Part shown: positions 17,458 to 26,126 of the stretch, piece after piece | How the letters are laid out: each line of letters starts with the position of its first letter | Position numbering within the stretch: the stretch's first letter is position 1 | Assembly (NCBI GenBank): GCA_963822215.1 | Contig: CAWGGX010000003.1 | Span: 682,001 to 746,000 of the forward strand | DNA from: Roseiarcus sp963822215 | Lineage (GTDB): Bacteria; Pseudomonadota; Alphaproteobacteria; Rhizobiales; Beijerinckiaceae | Direction of reading: 5' to 3' | Length of the DNA: 64,000 nucleotides | Position numbers and translations under genes: made by a program | The notes under the pieces: model-generated | Databases searched by the model: none | The model's input: only the letters and a program-made list of their open reading frames with translations | Told to the model about the DNA's origin: nothing

Positions 17458-18507
17458 TTATTCCCCCTTGCCGCTGAACAGGAACGGCGCGACGTCGGAG
17501 ACGCCGGGGGGCTTTGCGACAGAGAAGGGGGCGGGGCGGCAGACGGCCAGCGCCGAGAGGCCGACCCGGGCGGTGAGCATGCCGTTGAGCACCCCTTCGC
17601 CCATTTTCGCCGAGATGCGCGAGGCGATCCCGTGGCCGACAATCTGCTGGATCACGCTGTCGCCGACCGCCATCCCGCCGGTGATGGCGATATGGGCGCC
17701 AATCGAGCGGCCGAGCTTGATGAGACCCAGGAGCCCGGGCCGGCCGCCATAGATCTCGGCGATCCGCCGCACCAGGCGGATGATCTGGGCGACGACGAAG
17801 ATCACGTCGAGGACGGCGCGCGGGCTGATGGCGGTGACCAGCGAGACGGCTTTCGCCGCGTTCGCGATCTCCGCCTGCGCCTTTTCGTCGAGCGGCCTGA
17901 GCAGCGCGCGCTCCGCGACGTCGATCAGGTCGCGCCCATCGATGATCGCGGCGGCGGCCTCCTGAACCTGGGCGCGAGCGCGCGCCGTCTCCGGCCGGTT
18001 GCGGTAGAGGGCGACGAGCCTTACCACCAGCCGCCGCGCCGCGTCGCGGTCGTCGGCCGCGCGCGCCGCGGCGAACGCCATATGCAATTCGGCGATCCTC
18101 GTCTGACGGGCGACTGCGAGCGTCTCGCGCGCAATGAGGCCGATCAGGCCGACGACGAACAGGGCGCCAAAGGCGAGGCCGATGACGCCGAGCGATTCGG
18201 CCTTGGCGAACAGCCCCTCGATCAGGTTGGTCGTCCACAGGCCGAAGGCGAGCGAGACGAGGCCGCCGAGTCCCGTCCACAAAACTCCGGCGAGGCTGAA
18301 GCGCCAGCGGCTGAGCAGGCCAGACTTCTGCGCCGCCTCGACCTCGAGCTCAGCCTCGTCGATCGGCGCCGCCGCGGTCGTCGGCGGAATCGGATCGTGC
18401 TGCGACTGGATGATCGCGGCCGGGGCGAGGGGGGCGGGGCCGTCGTCGACGGCGATGCGCGAATCGTCGAGGCGGAAGGCGCGCGGGCGGGGCGGGCGCT
18501 CGGTCAT
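17458..18507 (-). CDS. YcjF-like DUF697 membrane protein (TIGR01620 family)
   Basis: 349 residues. The charged, proline-rich N-terminus (1-75) is followed by two membrane helices (about 77-97 and 105-127), a helical middle, and the conserved C-terminal DUF697 region AISPRAVLDVIFVVAQIIRLVRRIAEIYGGRPG. Its start overlaps the stop of the ycjX-like gene by 4 bp, the usual arrangement of this pair. The function is unknown; ycjX and ycjF are envelope-stress associated in enterics. The 3' part is duplicated at 13688-14100 and again as a short scrap at 12474-12529. Confidence 0.9.
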   Translation of the reverse strand: MTERPPRPRAFRLDDSRIAVDDGPAPLAPAAIIQSQHDPIPPTTAAAPIDEAELEVEAAQKSGLLSRWRFSLAGVLWTGLGGLVSLAFGLWTTNLIEGLFAKAESLGVIGLAFGALFVVGLIGLIARETLAVARQTRIAELHMAFAAARAADDRDAARRLVVRLVALYRNRPETARARAQVQEAAAAIIDGRDLIDVAERALLRPLDEKAQAEIANAAKAVSLVTAISPRAVLDVIFVVAQIIRLVRRIAEIYGGRPGLLGLIKLGRSIGAHIAITGGMAVGDSVIQQIVGHGIASRISAKMGEGVLNGMLTARVGLSALAVCRPAPFSVAKPPGVSDVAPFLFSGKGE

Positions 18508-19946
18508 GCGAGGCGGTCCCCGATCAGGAATTGCAAGGCGCGGTCGAGCCTGATGTGCGGGGCGGGCTGGCCGCGCTGGAAGACCGGCGGCCGGAAGCGG
18601 ACGAAGCGCCAGTCGTTGTCCGACTCGGGCAGGGCGATGGCGTCGCCGGCAAAGATCGCCAACGGGTCGGCAGGAAGCTCGCCCGGAAAGACTGCGGCCT
18701 CGGCGGCGCCGTCGAACGTCTCGCCGCCGATCGTCTCGCCCTTTTCCGGCGTCCCGATGATCGCCTTCAGGACTTCGCCGTGCTGGCGGATCTCGGCTTC
18801 GCGGGTGGCGCGGATGGCCGCGAGCGCGATGACGTCGATCTCGGCGCCGACCCCCTCGGCGCGGGCGATGGCCTTGGCGGTCAGCGTCCTCAGGATCGCC
18901 TCGAGCCGGTCATGGCTGGTGTGATGCAGGTGGTCGGCCTTGGTGGCGGCGAACAGAATGCGGTCGATGCGGGGGCGGACAATCGAGGCGAAGGACGAGG
19001 CGCGGCCGGCGCGGAAGGCGGAAAGCACCTCGGCGAGGGCGTGCTCCAGGTCGTTGAGCGCTGCGGGGCCCGAGTTCAGCGCCGTCAGCGCGTCGACCAG
19101 CACGATCTGGCGGTCGAGCCGGGCGAAATGGTCGCGGAAGAAAGGTTTGACGACGTGGCTCTTATAGGCCTCGTAGCGACGCTCCATCATCGCCGCCATC
19201 GTGCCCGAAGCGATCGCCTCGGACTCGCCGATCGGGACCGGGGCGAAAGTGAGCGCCGGCGACCCCTCGAGGTCGCCCGGCATCAGGAAACGGCCGGGCG
19301 GCAAAGTCGAGAGCGCGTAGACGCTCTCGCGCGCCTTGCGCAGATAGGCGGTGAAGCGCTCGGCGACGTCGCGGGCGCGGTCCTCGTCGGCTTCGGCATG
19401 CGGGTCGAGGCCGGAGAGCTTGGCGCGCCAGTCGGCCGAAAGCGGCGCCCGGGCGGGGATCTCGCTGGCGGCGAGCGTCTCGCGGGCCCACGCCGCATAG
19501 GATTTGTCGAGCAGCGGCAGGTCGAGCAGCCATTCGCCGGGATAGTCGACAATGTCGAGTGTGAGCGTGGCGTTGCGGCCGTTCCAGCGCGCCGCGCTCT
19601 CGAACGCGATCGTCAGCCTGAGTTGCGAGATCCGGCGGGTCGATTGCGGCCACATGCGGTCTGGGCCAGCCAGGCTCGCCATATGGTCCTCGTAGGCGAA
19701 GCGCGGCACCGCGTCGTCGGGCTGCGGCTCGAGCCGCGCCTTGGTGATGCGACCCTCCGCCGAGGCGGCGAGCACCGGCAGCCTGACGCCGGCGATGAGG
19801 TTGCTGACGAGCGCGGTCAGGAACACCGTCTTGCCGGATCGGGAAAGCCCCGTGACGCCGAGCCGCAAGCCGCCGCCGGCGAAGTAGTCGCCGATCGAAC
19901 GGGCAATGAGCTCCGCCTCGAACGCGAGATCGGAAAAAAACGACAA
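18504..19946 (-). CDS. YcjX-like P-loop ATPase/GTPase (DUF463)
   Basis: 480 residues. The Walker A motif is GLSRSGKT at residues 33-40, near the N-terminus as in the family, followed by LTLDIVDYPGEWLLDLPLL, in which DYPGEW serves as the Walker-B/G3-like element. The conserved RFLMPGDLEGSPALTFAP and FARLDRQIVLVDALTALNSG segments are present. YcjX proteins are stress-induced P-loop nucleotidases of unknown target. The gene is first in a two-gene operon with the ycjF-like gene (4-bp overlap). Confidence 0.92.
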   Translation of the reverse strand: MSFFSDLAFEAELIARSIGDYFAGGGLRLGVTGLSRSGKTVFLTALVSNLIAGVRLPVLAASAEGRITKARLEPQPDDAVPRFAYEDHMASLAGPDRMWPQSTRRISQLRLTIAFESAARWNGRNATLTLDIVDYPGEWLLDLPLLDKSYAAWARETLAASEIPARAPLSADWRAKLSGLDPHAEADEDRARDVAERFTAYLRKARESVYALSTLPPGRFLMPGDLEGSPALTFAPVPIGESEAIASGTMAAMMERRYEAYKSHVVKPFFRDHFARLDRQIVLVDALTALNSGPAALNDLEHALAEVLSAFRAGRASSFASIVRPRIDRILFAATKADHLHHTSHDRLEAILRTLTAKAIARAEGVGAEIDVIALAAIRATREAEIRQHGEVLKAIIGTPEKGETIGGETFDGAAEAAVFPGELPADPLAIFAGDAIALPESDNDWRFVRFRPPVFQRGQPAPHIRLDRALQFLIGDRLA

Positions 19947-20010
19947 GGCGGGTCCGTACGTTAAATCAGCCGCGCCTATTTAGGGCGCGCGAGCCGGATT
20001 GCCCAGAGGC

Positions 20011-20535
20011 TCAGAACCACTCGTCCTCGAGCTCGCCCGGAGTGACGAACAGCTTGAGCAACCCGGCCTTGCGGTCGACGGCCTCCCAGCGCTCGACCCC
20101 AAAGTCGATGACGGCGACGGCGCCGGTCGGATATTTGGCCCCCATGCGGCGCAGCTCGGGATCGGCGCCGGACCCGGCAAAGATCGTGGCGACCTCGCCG
20201 ATGCCCGGATTGTGTCCGACGATGCCGACGCTCTCGCTCTTGTCGGACAGGGCGCGGGTCCGCTCGAACAGCATCGCGCGGGTCGAGTCGTAGAGCGCGA
20301 GCTCGTCGTCGAGCTCGACCCGGCGCGGCCATTGCGCGGCCAAAATCTCCGCCGTCTGCTTGGCGCGCAACGCGCCCGAATGGATGAGAACGTCGGGAAG
20401 GAAATCTCTGGCCGCGAGCGCGATCGCGATGCGCCGGGCGTCGGCGCGGCCCCGCTCGGTCAACGCCCTTTCGTAGTCGTCCCGCCCGATGGCGGGCTCG
20501 GCTTTGGCGTGACGGATCAGGAACAGGCGACGCAT
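20011..20535 (-). CDS. sixA: SixA-type phosphohistidine phosphatase
   Basis: 174 residues from the ATG at 20535 (MRRLFLIRHAKAEPA), which places the catalytic RHAK at residues 8-11 as in the family; upstream codons are ignored. The second catalytic histidine is in VGIVGHNPGIG. SixA removes phosphate from histidine phosphotransfer domains or phosphotransferase-system proteins. The C-terminus is slightly longer than in E. coli SixA. It lies just upstream of ycjX in the same direction, with a 64-bp gap. Confidence 0.9.
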   Translation of the reverse strand: MRRLFLIRHAKAEPAIGRDDYERALTERGRADARRIAIALAARDFLPDVLIHSGALRAKQTAEILAAQWPRRVELDDELALYDSTRAMLFERTRALSDKSESVGIVGHNPGIGEVATIFAGSGADPELRRMGAKYPTGAVAVIDFGVERWEAVDRKAGLLKLFVTPGELEDEWF

Positions 20536-20733
20536 GGCCGGACATTGCTCGGACGGTCTGGAATCCGCAAGGCGGCAATATGCAGCAGGTTTGGGCGGCG
20601 CGCGAGAGGCGTCGTCGGCCTCAACGCGCCCCAAAAGCGTGAATACAAAATGATGCCATACTCATCTCGCCGCAGAACAGTCTGGAGGCCAAGCGGTTGA
20701 GCGAAGCCCGTCGCCGGCTCGTCTGTGTGGCGA

Positions 20734-21048
20734 TCACCGCTCGTTCGCGTCGGGCGCGATGAGCTCCACGCCGGGAAAGTAAGCCCGGTAGCGGCGCGGA
20801 TCGCGGGTCAGCATTAGCCGCCGCGCGTCAACGCCATGATTTCGTCCGTCGTGAGTTCCACTCGTCGCTGTGCCCCGCATCCGCTCGAACTGGCTTGGCT
20901 TGACCGTGACTCTGCCGACTCTGCGCAGATAGGCGCGACCGTCCTCGCCGACCTCGAAATCGACCGTGCTCCCCGGATTGATGCCGAGGCGATCGCGAAC
21001 CGGCTTCGGGATTGTCACCTGGCCTTTGCGCGTGACTGTCACCGCCAT
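20734..21048 (-). pseudogene. Fossil vapBC-type toxin-antitoxin locus: AbrB antitoxin frame-fused to the tail of a PIN toxin
   Basis: Residues 1-45 form an AbrB/SpoVT-type antitoxin DNA-binding domain (TRKGQVTIPKPVRDRLG ... TVDFEVGEDGRAYL). The antitoxin tail would read LTTDEIMALTRGG followed by a stop in another frame, so one extra A near 20870 has shifted it. The shifted frame runs into LMLTRDPRRYRAYFPGVELI, the C-terminal end of a VapC/PIN-domain toxin. The toxin's N-terminal three quarters, with its catalytic acids, are gone. The result is a 104-codon hybrid that cannot be an active toxin; DNA binding by the N-terminal domain may persist. Confidence 0.8.
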
Positions 21049-21059
21049 ATGCAGACTCC

Positions 21060-21087
21060 GTAATACCTAGACGGCAGTAGGTATTAC
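21060..21087. promoter_or_regulatory. Operator-like inverted repeat upstream of the fossil antitoxin
   Basis: Perfect 10-bp arms GTAATACCTA and TAGGTATTAC separated by 8 bp, beginning 12 bp before the antitoxin start codon. Position and form match autoregulatory sites bound by AbrB/VapB antitoxins. It has stayed intact although the toxin has decayed. Confidence 0.7.
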
Positions 21088-21117
21088 CCATAGCATGGCG
21101 GGGCCCATGCGGCGGAG

Positions 21118-21960
21118 TCAGCGCTCCCGCCGGCTCAAGAAGGCGAGCTTCTCGAACAGATGCACGTCCTGTTCGTTCTTGAGCAGCGCGCCGTGCAGCG
21201 GCGGAATCAGCTTCTTGGCTTCGCGCTCGCGCAAGGTCTCGGGCGACACGTCCTCGTTGAGCAGGAGCTTGAGCCAGTCGAGCAATTCCGACGTGGTTGG
21301 CTTCTTCTTCAGGCCCGGCGTCTCGCGCAGCGAGAAGAACGAGCGCATCGCCTCCTCGACCAGCCGCGGCTTGATCGTCGGATAGTGCGACTCGACGATC
21401 CGGCCCATCGTCTCGGCGTCGGGAAAGCGGATGTAGTGAAAGAAGCAGCGGCGCAGGAACGCGTCGGGCAGCTCCTTTTCGTTGTTGGAGGTGATGAGCA
21501 CGATCGGCCGGACCTTCGCCTTGACCGTCTCGCCGGTCTCGTAGACGTGAAACTCCATCTGGTCGAGCTCGAGCAGAAGGTCGTTGGGGAACTCGATGTC
21601 GGCCTTGTCGATCTCGTCGATCAGCAGCACCGGGCGCACGGGCGAGACGAACGCCTCCCACAGCTTGCCGCGTCGAATGTAGTTGCCGATGTCGGAGACG
21701 CGCGGGTCGCCGAGCTGCGAGTCGCGGAGGCGCGAGACCGCGTCGTATTCATAGAGGCCTTGCTGGGCGCGGGTCGTGGATTTCACGTGCCAGGCGATGA
21801 ACGGCGCGCCGATCGCCGCGGCGATCTCCTGGGCGAGCAGGGTCTTGCCGGTGCCGGGCTCGCCCTTGACGAGCAGCGGGCGCTCGAGCGCGATGGCGGC
21901 GTTGACCGCGGTCTTCAGCTCCTCGCCCGCGACATAGGATTTCGTGCCCTCGAAACGCAT
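21118..21960 (-). CDS. MoxR-family AAA+ ATPase
   Basis: 280 residues. Walker A is GEPGTGKT at 33-40, Walker B VLLIDEIDKAD at about 110-120, sensor 1 is in IVLITSNNEKELPDAFLRR, and a C-terminal lid follows. MoxR ATPases act as chaperones that insert cofactors or remodel partner proteins, normally together with a von Willebrand factor A protein. The likely partner is the CoxE-like gene at 28942-30118 on the same strand, about 7 kb away; such pairs are usually adjacent. The gene follows a REP-like hairpin. Confidence 0.92.
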   Translation of the reverse strand: MRFEGTKSYVAGEELKTAVNAAIALERPLLVKGEPGTGKTLLAQEIAAAIGAPFIAWHVKSTTRAQQGLYEYDAVSRLRDSQLGDPRVSDIGNYIRRGKLWEAFVSPVRPVLLIDEIDKADIEFPNDLLLELDQMEFHVYETGETVKAKVRPIVLITSNNEKELPDAFLRRCFFHYIRFPDAETMGRIVESHYPTIKPRLVEEAMRSFFSLRETPGLKKKPTTSELLDWLKLLLNEDVSPETLREREAKKLIPPLHGALLKNEQDVHLFEKLAFLSRRER

Positions 21961-22046
21961 GAACGGTCTGCTCCTCAGCGCGGCGCATCACGCCGGAACA
22001 GCGCGATGCGCATTTCGGGAAGGCGCCGGTCTGTCCCTTCTGCCCA

Positions 22047-22134
22047 CTCGCGGGGAGAAGGTTAGGGTGAGGGGCGGGGCGGGTAGGCGCCGGCCAATCG
22101 CCCGGGCCCCTCACCCTGGCCCTCTCCCCGCGAG
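22047..22134. repeat. REP-like long inverted repeat
   Basis: Two imperfect 29-nt arms (22047-22075 and 22106-22134; CTCGCGGGGAGAAGG against CCCTCTCCCCGCGAG) around a 30-nt centre. It fills most of the 287-bp gap upstream of moxR. The same hairpin type recurs at 2.8, 28.7 and 43-44 kb. Confidence 0.75.
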
Positions 22135-22247
22135 CGGGGCGAGGGGGGATTCATGCGCCGCCGCGCTACGTTAAGCGATCTCTCGGCCTGACGCCATCGC
22201 GCCCTTCGCCGCCCTGCTTGGCGGTTCGGGCGACGCGTCTCTTCCCG

Positions 22248-23138
22248 TCAGACGGACGTGTCCATGTCGGTCGAGTCGCCTTTGGACGTCTCCGGCAGGA
22301 GCGATTTCGCCTTCGTCACACTGATCGCGGTGAGGTTCAGGTTTCCGACCTGCGGGTCGACCGGCGTCGAATAGACGATCGGCGGCGGCCCGAACAATGG
22401 CGCGTAGGTCGGCCTGTGCATCGGGTCCTGTCCCTGGTCGACAAACGTCAGTTTTTCCTTCTTGCCGCTGCCTTTCGTGGTCAGGTCGTCGTACATCTCC
22501 GTGTAGTCCAGACTGTCGGCCTTCGCGAAAAGGCGCAGCTTCATCATGTCGTCGGTCTCGTCCTGTTCCTGGGTCCGGTCGAAAACCGTGGTCAGCTGCG
22601 ATTTGACGCCCAACTGATCCTCCACCCAGGTGACGACCTTGAAGGCGCAAGGCACGCCAATCCCCTTGAGGCTCGCCTGGCCCAGATTCTGATACGGCTT
22701 GTAGACAACGATGGCGTGGTAGACGAGCACGCCCGACTTGAGCTTTTCCGCCGCCGCCCTGGCGGCGTTCTCCATCAGCTTCCATTGCCCGTTGCGCTGG
22801 AAATTTGACCACTGCGGCACGATGTTCTCCGGCACATCGGGGCCGCCAAGCTCGAGCGCCATGATGTGTCCCTTGTCGAGATCGGGAGCGCCGGTGTTGC
22901 GCGAAAAGACGATCGGGGTTCCCGAGACTTTCTCGGATTCGCTGACCTTGAATCCGGACATGGGCTCCGGCGCCGATTTCCGGCCCTTGGTCGATTGCGG
23001 GACGATGATTCCTGTCACCAGGGTCGTCCGTTCGATCAGCCCGAACTTGACGTGATTGATCTGCTCGGTCTCGATCTTGACCTGGGCCCCGTCGGACCGC
23101 TTTCCCTTCACCATTTCGTCAAAGTAATAGAGCGGCAT
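22248..23138 (-). CDS. Stand-alone DNA/RNA non-specific endonuclease (His-Me finger, Endonuclea_NS_2-like)
   Basis: 296 residues without signal peptide. The central motif is DKGH at residues 88-91 with H91 as general base, then ALELGGPDVPENIVPQ with N105 as likely metal ligand, and NGQWKLMEN. This is the ordering seen in beta-beta-alpha metal nucleases of the DNA/RNA non-specific endonuclease group. The first 75 and last 110 residues are not recognised. Such domains often occur as toxin tips of polymorphic or type VI effectors, but I see no immunity gene, VgrG, PAAR or secretion motif near. The substrate is inferred from the family. Confidence 0.72.
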   Translation of the reverse strand: MPLYYFDEMVKGKRSDGAQVKIETEQINHVKFGLIERTTLVTGIIVPQSTKGRKSAPEPMSGFKVSESEKVSGTPIVFSRNTGAPDLDKGHIMALELGGPDVPENIVPQWSNFQRNGQWKLMENAARAAAEKLKSGVLVYHAIVVYKPYQNLGQASLKGIGVPCAFKVVTWVEDQLGVKSQLTTVFDRTQEQDETDDMMKLRLFAKADSLDYTEMYDDLTTKGSGKKEKLTFVDQGQDPMHRPTYAPLFGPPPIVYSTPVDPQVGNLNLTAISVTKAKSLLPETSKGDSTDMDTSV

Positions 23139-23264
23139 ATCGATCCGCCTCCCTACAGGGAATGCAGCGATGAAAGGCGCAATGACGAGCGCCGACAGGT
23201 TCTAGCCGAAGGGCTTTTCGGGCGCCCCGTCATGTACCGGGCGAGGGTACCTCAAGTCGGCCCG

Positions 23265-25779
23265 TCAAGCCATCGTCGCCTTCACCGTCTCGACGAGTTG
23301 CTTGAGGGTGAAGGGTTTGGGCAGGAAGACGAACTCCTCCTTGCCCGGCAGGTTGCGGGCGAAAGCGTCGTCCGCGTAGCCGGAGACGAACACGACCTTG
23401 GCCATGACCCCTCGCCGGCGCAATTCGAGGAGCATGGTCGGTCCATCCATCTCCGGCATGATGACATCGGAGACGATCAGGTCGATCGGCACGCCGGCGT
23501 CCTCGAGGACATTCAGCGCGTCGACGCCCAATTCGGCCTCGAGCACGGTATAGCCGCGCGAGGCGAGGGCGCGCGAGGCGAAGGCGCGCACCGCCTCCTC
23601 GTCCTCGACGAGGAGAATGGCGCCGCGGCCGGTGAGGTCGGCGGCGGGCTTCACCGGCTCCTGCTTGACCGGCGCTTCGGCCTCGGCCTCGATGAGACGC
23701 GGCAGCAGGATGCGGAAGGTCGCGCCTTTGCCCGGTTCGCTGTCGCAGAGCACGTAACCGCCGGTCTGCTTGACGATGCCATAGACCATCGAAAGGCCGA
23801 GGCCGGTGCCCTTGCCGACCTCCTTGGTGGTGAAGAAGGGCTCAAAGATCTTGCCCAGCACGTCGGCCGGGATGCCGTGGCCAGTGTCCTGGACCTCGAC
23901 CAGCACGTAGTCGGCGGGCGCGACGGTCACGTCCTTGAAGCTCGCGCATTCGGCCGCGGGCACGTTGCGGGTGCGCAGCGTGATCTTGCCGCCTTCGGGC
24001 ATCGCGTCGCGGGCGTTGACCACGAGATTGACGATGACCTGCTCGAACTGGTTGATGTCGGCCTTGACCAGCCACAAATCTCGGCTGTGGATGACGTCGA
24101 GCGCGATCGGCTCGCCGACCAGCCGGCGCAGCAGCATCTGCAATTCCGACAGTACGTCGTTGAGCTGCAGCGTCTGCGGCCGCAGCGTCTGCCGGCGCGA
24201 GAAGGCGAGCAACTGCCGCACCAGTCCGGCCGCCCGGTTGGCGTTCTGCTTGATTTGCATGATGTCCTGGAAGGACGGGTCGGTCGGCCGGTGATTGGCG
24301 AGCAGCAGGTCGGAATAGCCGATGATCGCGGTCAGCACGTTGTTGAAGTCGTGCGCGACGCCGCCGGCGAGCTGGCCGATCGCCTGCATCTTCTGGCTCT
24401 GAGCGAGATTTTCCTGAAGCGCGCGCTGCTCGGTCGTATCGAGGGCGAAGACGATCGCGCTCGCCCCGTCGTCGCTTGCCGGGTCGGCGGCCGAGACGAA
24501 CAGGCGCGCCGAACGGGCAGGCTCCGCGCTATCGAGCGAGACGTCGAGCGGCTCGATCCGGGCCTTGCCCTCGGCGGCCGCGGCAAGTGCGGCGCGCAAG
24601 GCCGCATGATCGCGTTCGGCCACCATGCTGAGGATCGACGGCTTGCCGTCGCCGCCGGCAGACTTCAGCGCGGCCGGGGCGAGCCGGGCGAAGGCGGCGT
24701 TGGGGCGAAGCAGGGCGCCGCTGGCTTCGACCTCGGCGATGGCGACCGGCGTCGAGTTGAAGATGCGGGCGAACCGGACCTCGGCCGCGCGCAGGTCCTC
24801 GCCGCTCGCCACCTCGCCGGGCGCACGGCTGATGACGAGCGAGCGCGAGGGCCCAGGCGCGCCGTCGCTCGAGAACGCGACCTTGTGCAGGATCCGCGCT
24901 GGCAGGACCCGGCCCTGTCGCGGCTTGAGATCGACGTCGAACGTCTGCGTCTTCACCTCGCCGGGCCGTCCGGCGATGGTGGTCAGCATGGCGCCGCCGT
25001 CGCCGGCGATGATGTCGCCGACCTTGAGCTGGCCAAGCCCGAACTGCGCAAGGTCGTAGTCGAGCCACTCGGCCAGCGTCGCATTCATGTGGACGATCGC
25101 GCCGTCCGGCTCGGCGGAGAAGAATCCGGCCGGGGCATGGTCGAGATAGTCGATGGCGTGCTGCAGGTCCTGAAAGAAGGTCTCGTGCCGGTCGTGCTCC
25201 CGCGTCTCGTCCGAGACGGTCCACACGGAGGCCCCCTCGCGCGCCACGCCCTCGATCGGCCGGACGCGGATGCGGTACCACGCGACGGCGTTCTCGCCGG
25301 CAAGCGGGGGGGCGAGGCGCAGGTCCTCGCTCGCCGACTTGCCGGACTTGGCGGCCTGCGACAGCCGATAGACCGACTCCGACACGTCGGGCGAGCCGGC
25401 GAATACGCGCTCGACCGGCCTCAGTTCGCCCTCGCCCGAGAGGGCGCGGTAGGCGGCGTTGGCATAGACGATACGCGAGCGTCTGTCGGTGACCACGACG
25501 CCGTCGGGGCTCGAAATCGGCGATCGCCTTGGCGGTGTCGGAGCGCCCGGCGCGCGAGGGAAACTTCAGCAGGCCGAAGGCGAGCAGCAGGAGCCCCAGC
25601 GCCCCGAAAAGCGCCAGCGCGATGATCGCCCAGTTCACGATCGTCGGCCCGAGGCCGTTTGGCGCGAGCCAAGCCCCGGCAGGCACGCCGGCGAGCGCCA
25701 CCGCGAGAAGCGCCAGTAGGAACGGATTGGCGGTCCGCTCGATCCGATCCACCACAGGCGCGGGCGGCGTCGCATTCAT
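23265..25779 (-). CDS. cckA: Hybrid sensor histidine kinase CckA (frameshifted as sequenced)
   Basis: A cell-cycle hybrid kinase. From the ATG at 25779 come two membrane helices (LLALLAVALAGVPAGAWLA and IIALALFGALGLLLLAFG), two PAS domains, the H-box GGVAHDFNNVLTAIIGYSD, a HATPase_c domain with VNARDAMPEGG and GTGLGLSMVYG, and a C-terminal receiver with DLIVSDVIMPEMDG. CckA phosphorylates ChpT and so controls CtrA. As sequenced, the frame changes within four G's at 25506-25509 (+ strand): reading one fewer base gives ADFEPDGVVVTDRR. The membrane part and the kinase part (23265-25496) are therefore in different frames. CckA is usually essential, so a sequence error is the likeliest cause. Confidence 0.88.
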
Positions 25780-26126
25780 GGCCAAACGGGATCCCAAAGA
25801 TGCGCGGGATAGGCGCGCCGAGTCGATTTCCACACGATACCTGCTACCACGCGTCCCGAGCGATGTCTTGGCGCGCCCAGAGGCGATCCGGGCGGAAATG
25901 CCGCAAAGACCACAGTTTTCATCGCCTCTGCGTTTTGTTATGGTCGATGAATGGCTCATCCCGAGCCGAGGTGGGCGTTGCGCCGAACCCTAGGGCCTAA
26001 ATCGCTCGCGGGGTCCATGAGTCGGAGAGAAACGCGATCTGGCGTGAGGCGTCGGCGGGGAATGGCAGACGCGCCGGAATCGGGTGTTTGGGTGGCGCGC
26101 ACGGCCGCGCGCGCGTGGGATTTAGC

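Noticed and set aside
22866..25625. 919-codon plus-strand open frame opposite cckA
   Set aside because: It is the complement of a real kinase gene, with Arg/Asp/Gly-rich text and no family motif; long antisense frames are common at this GC.
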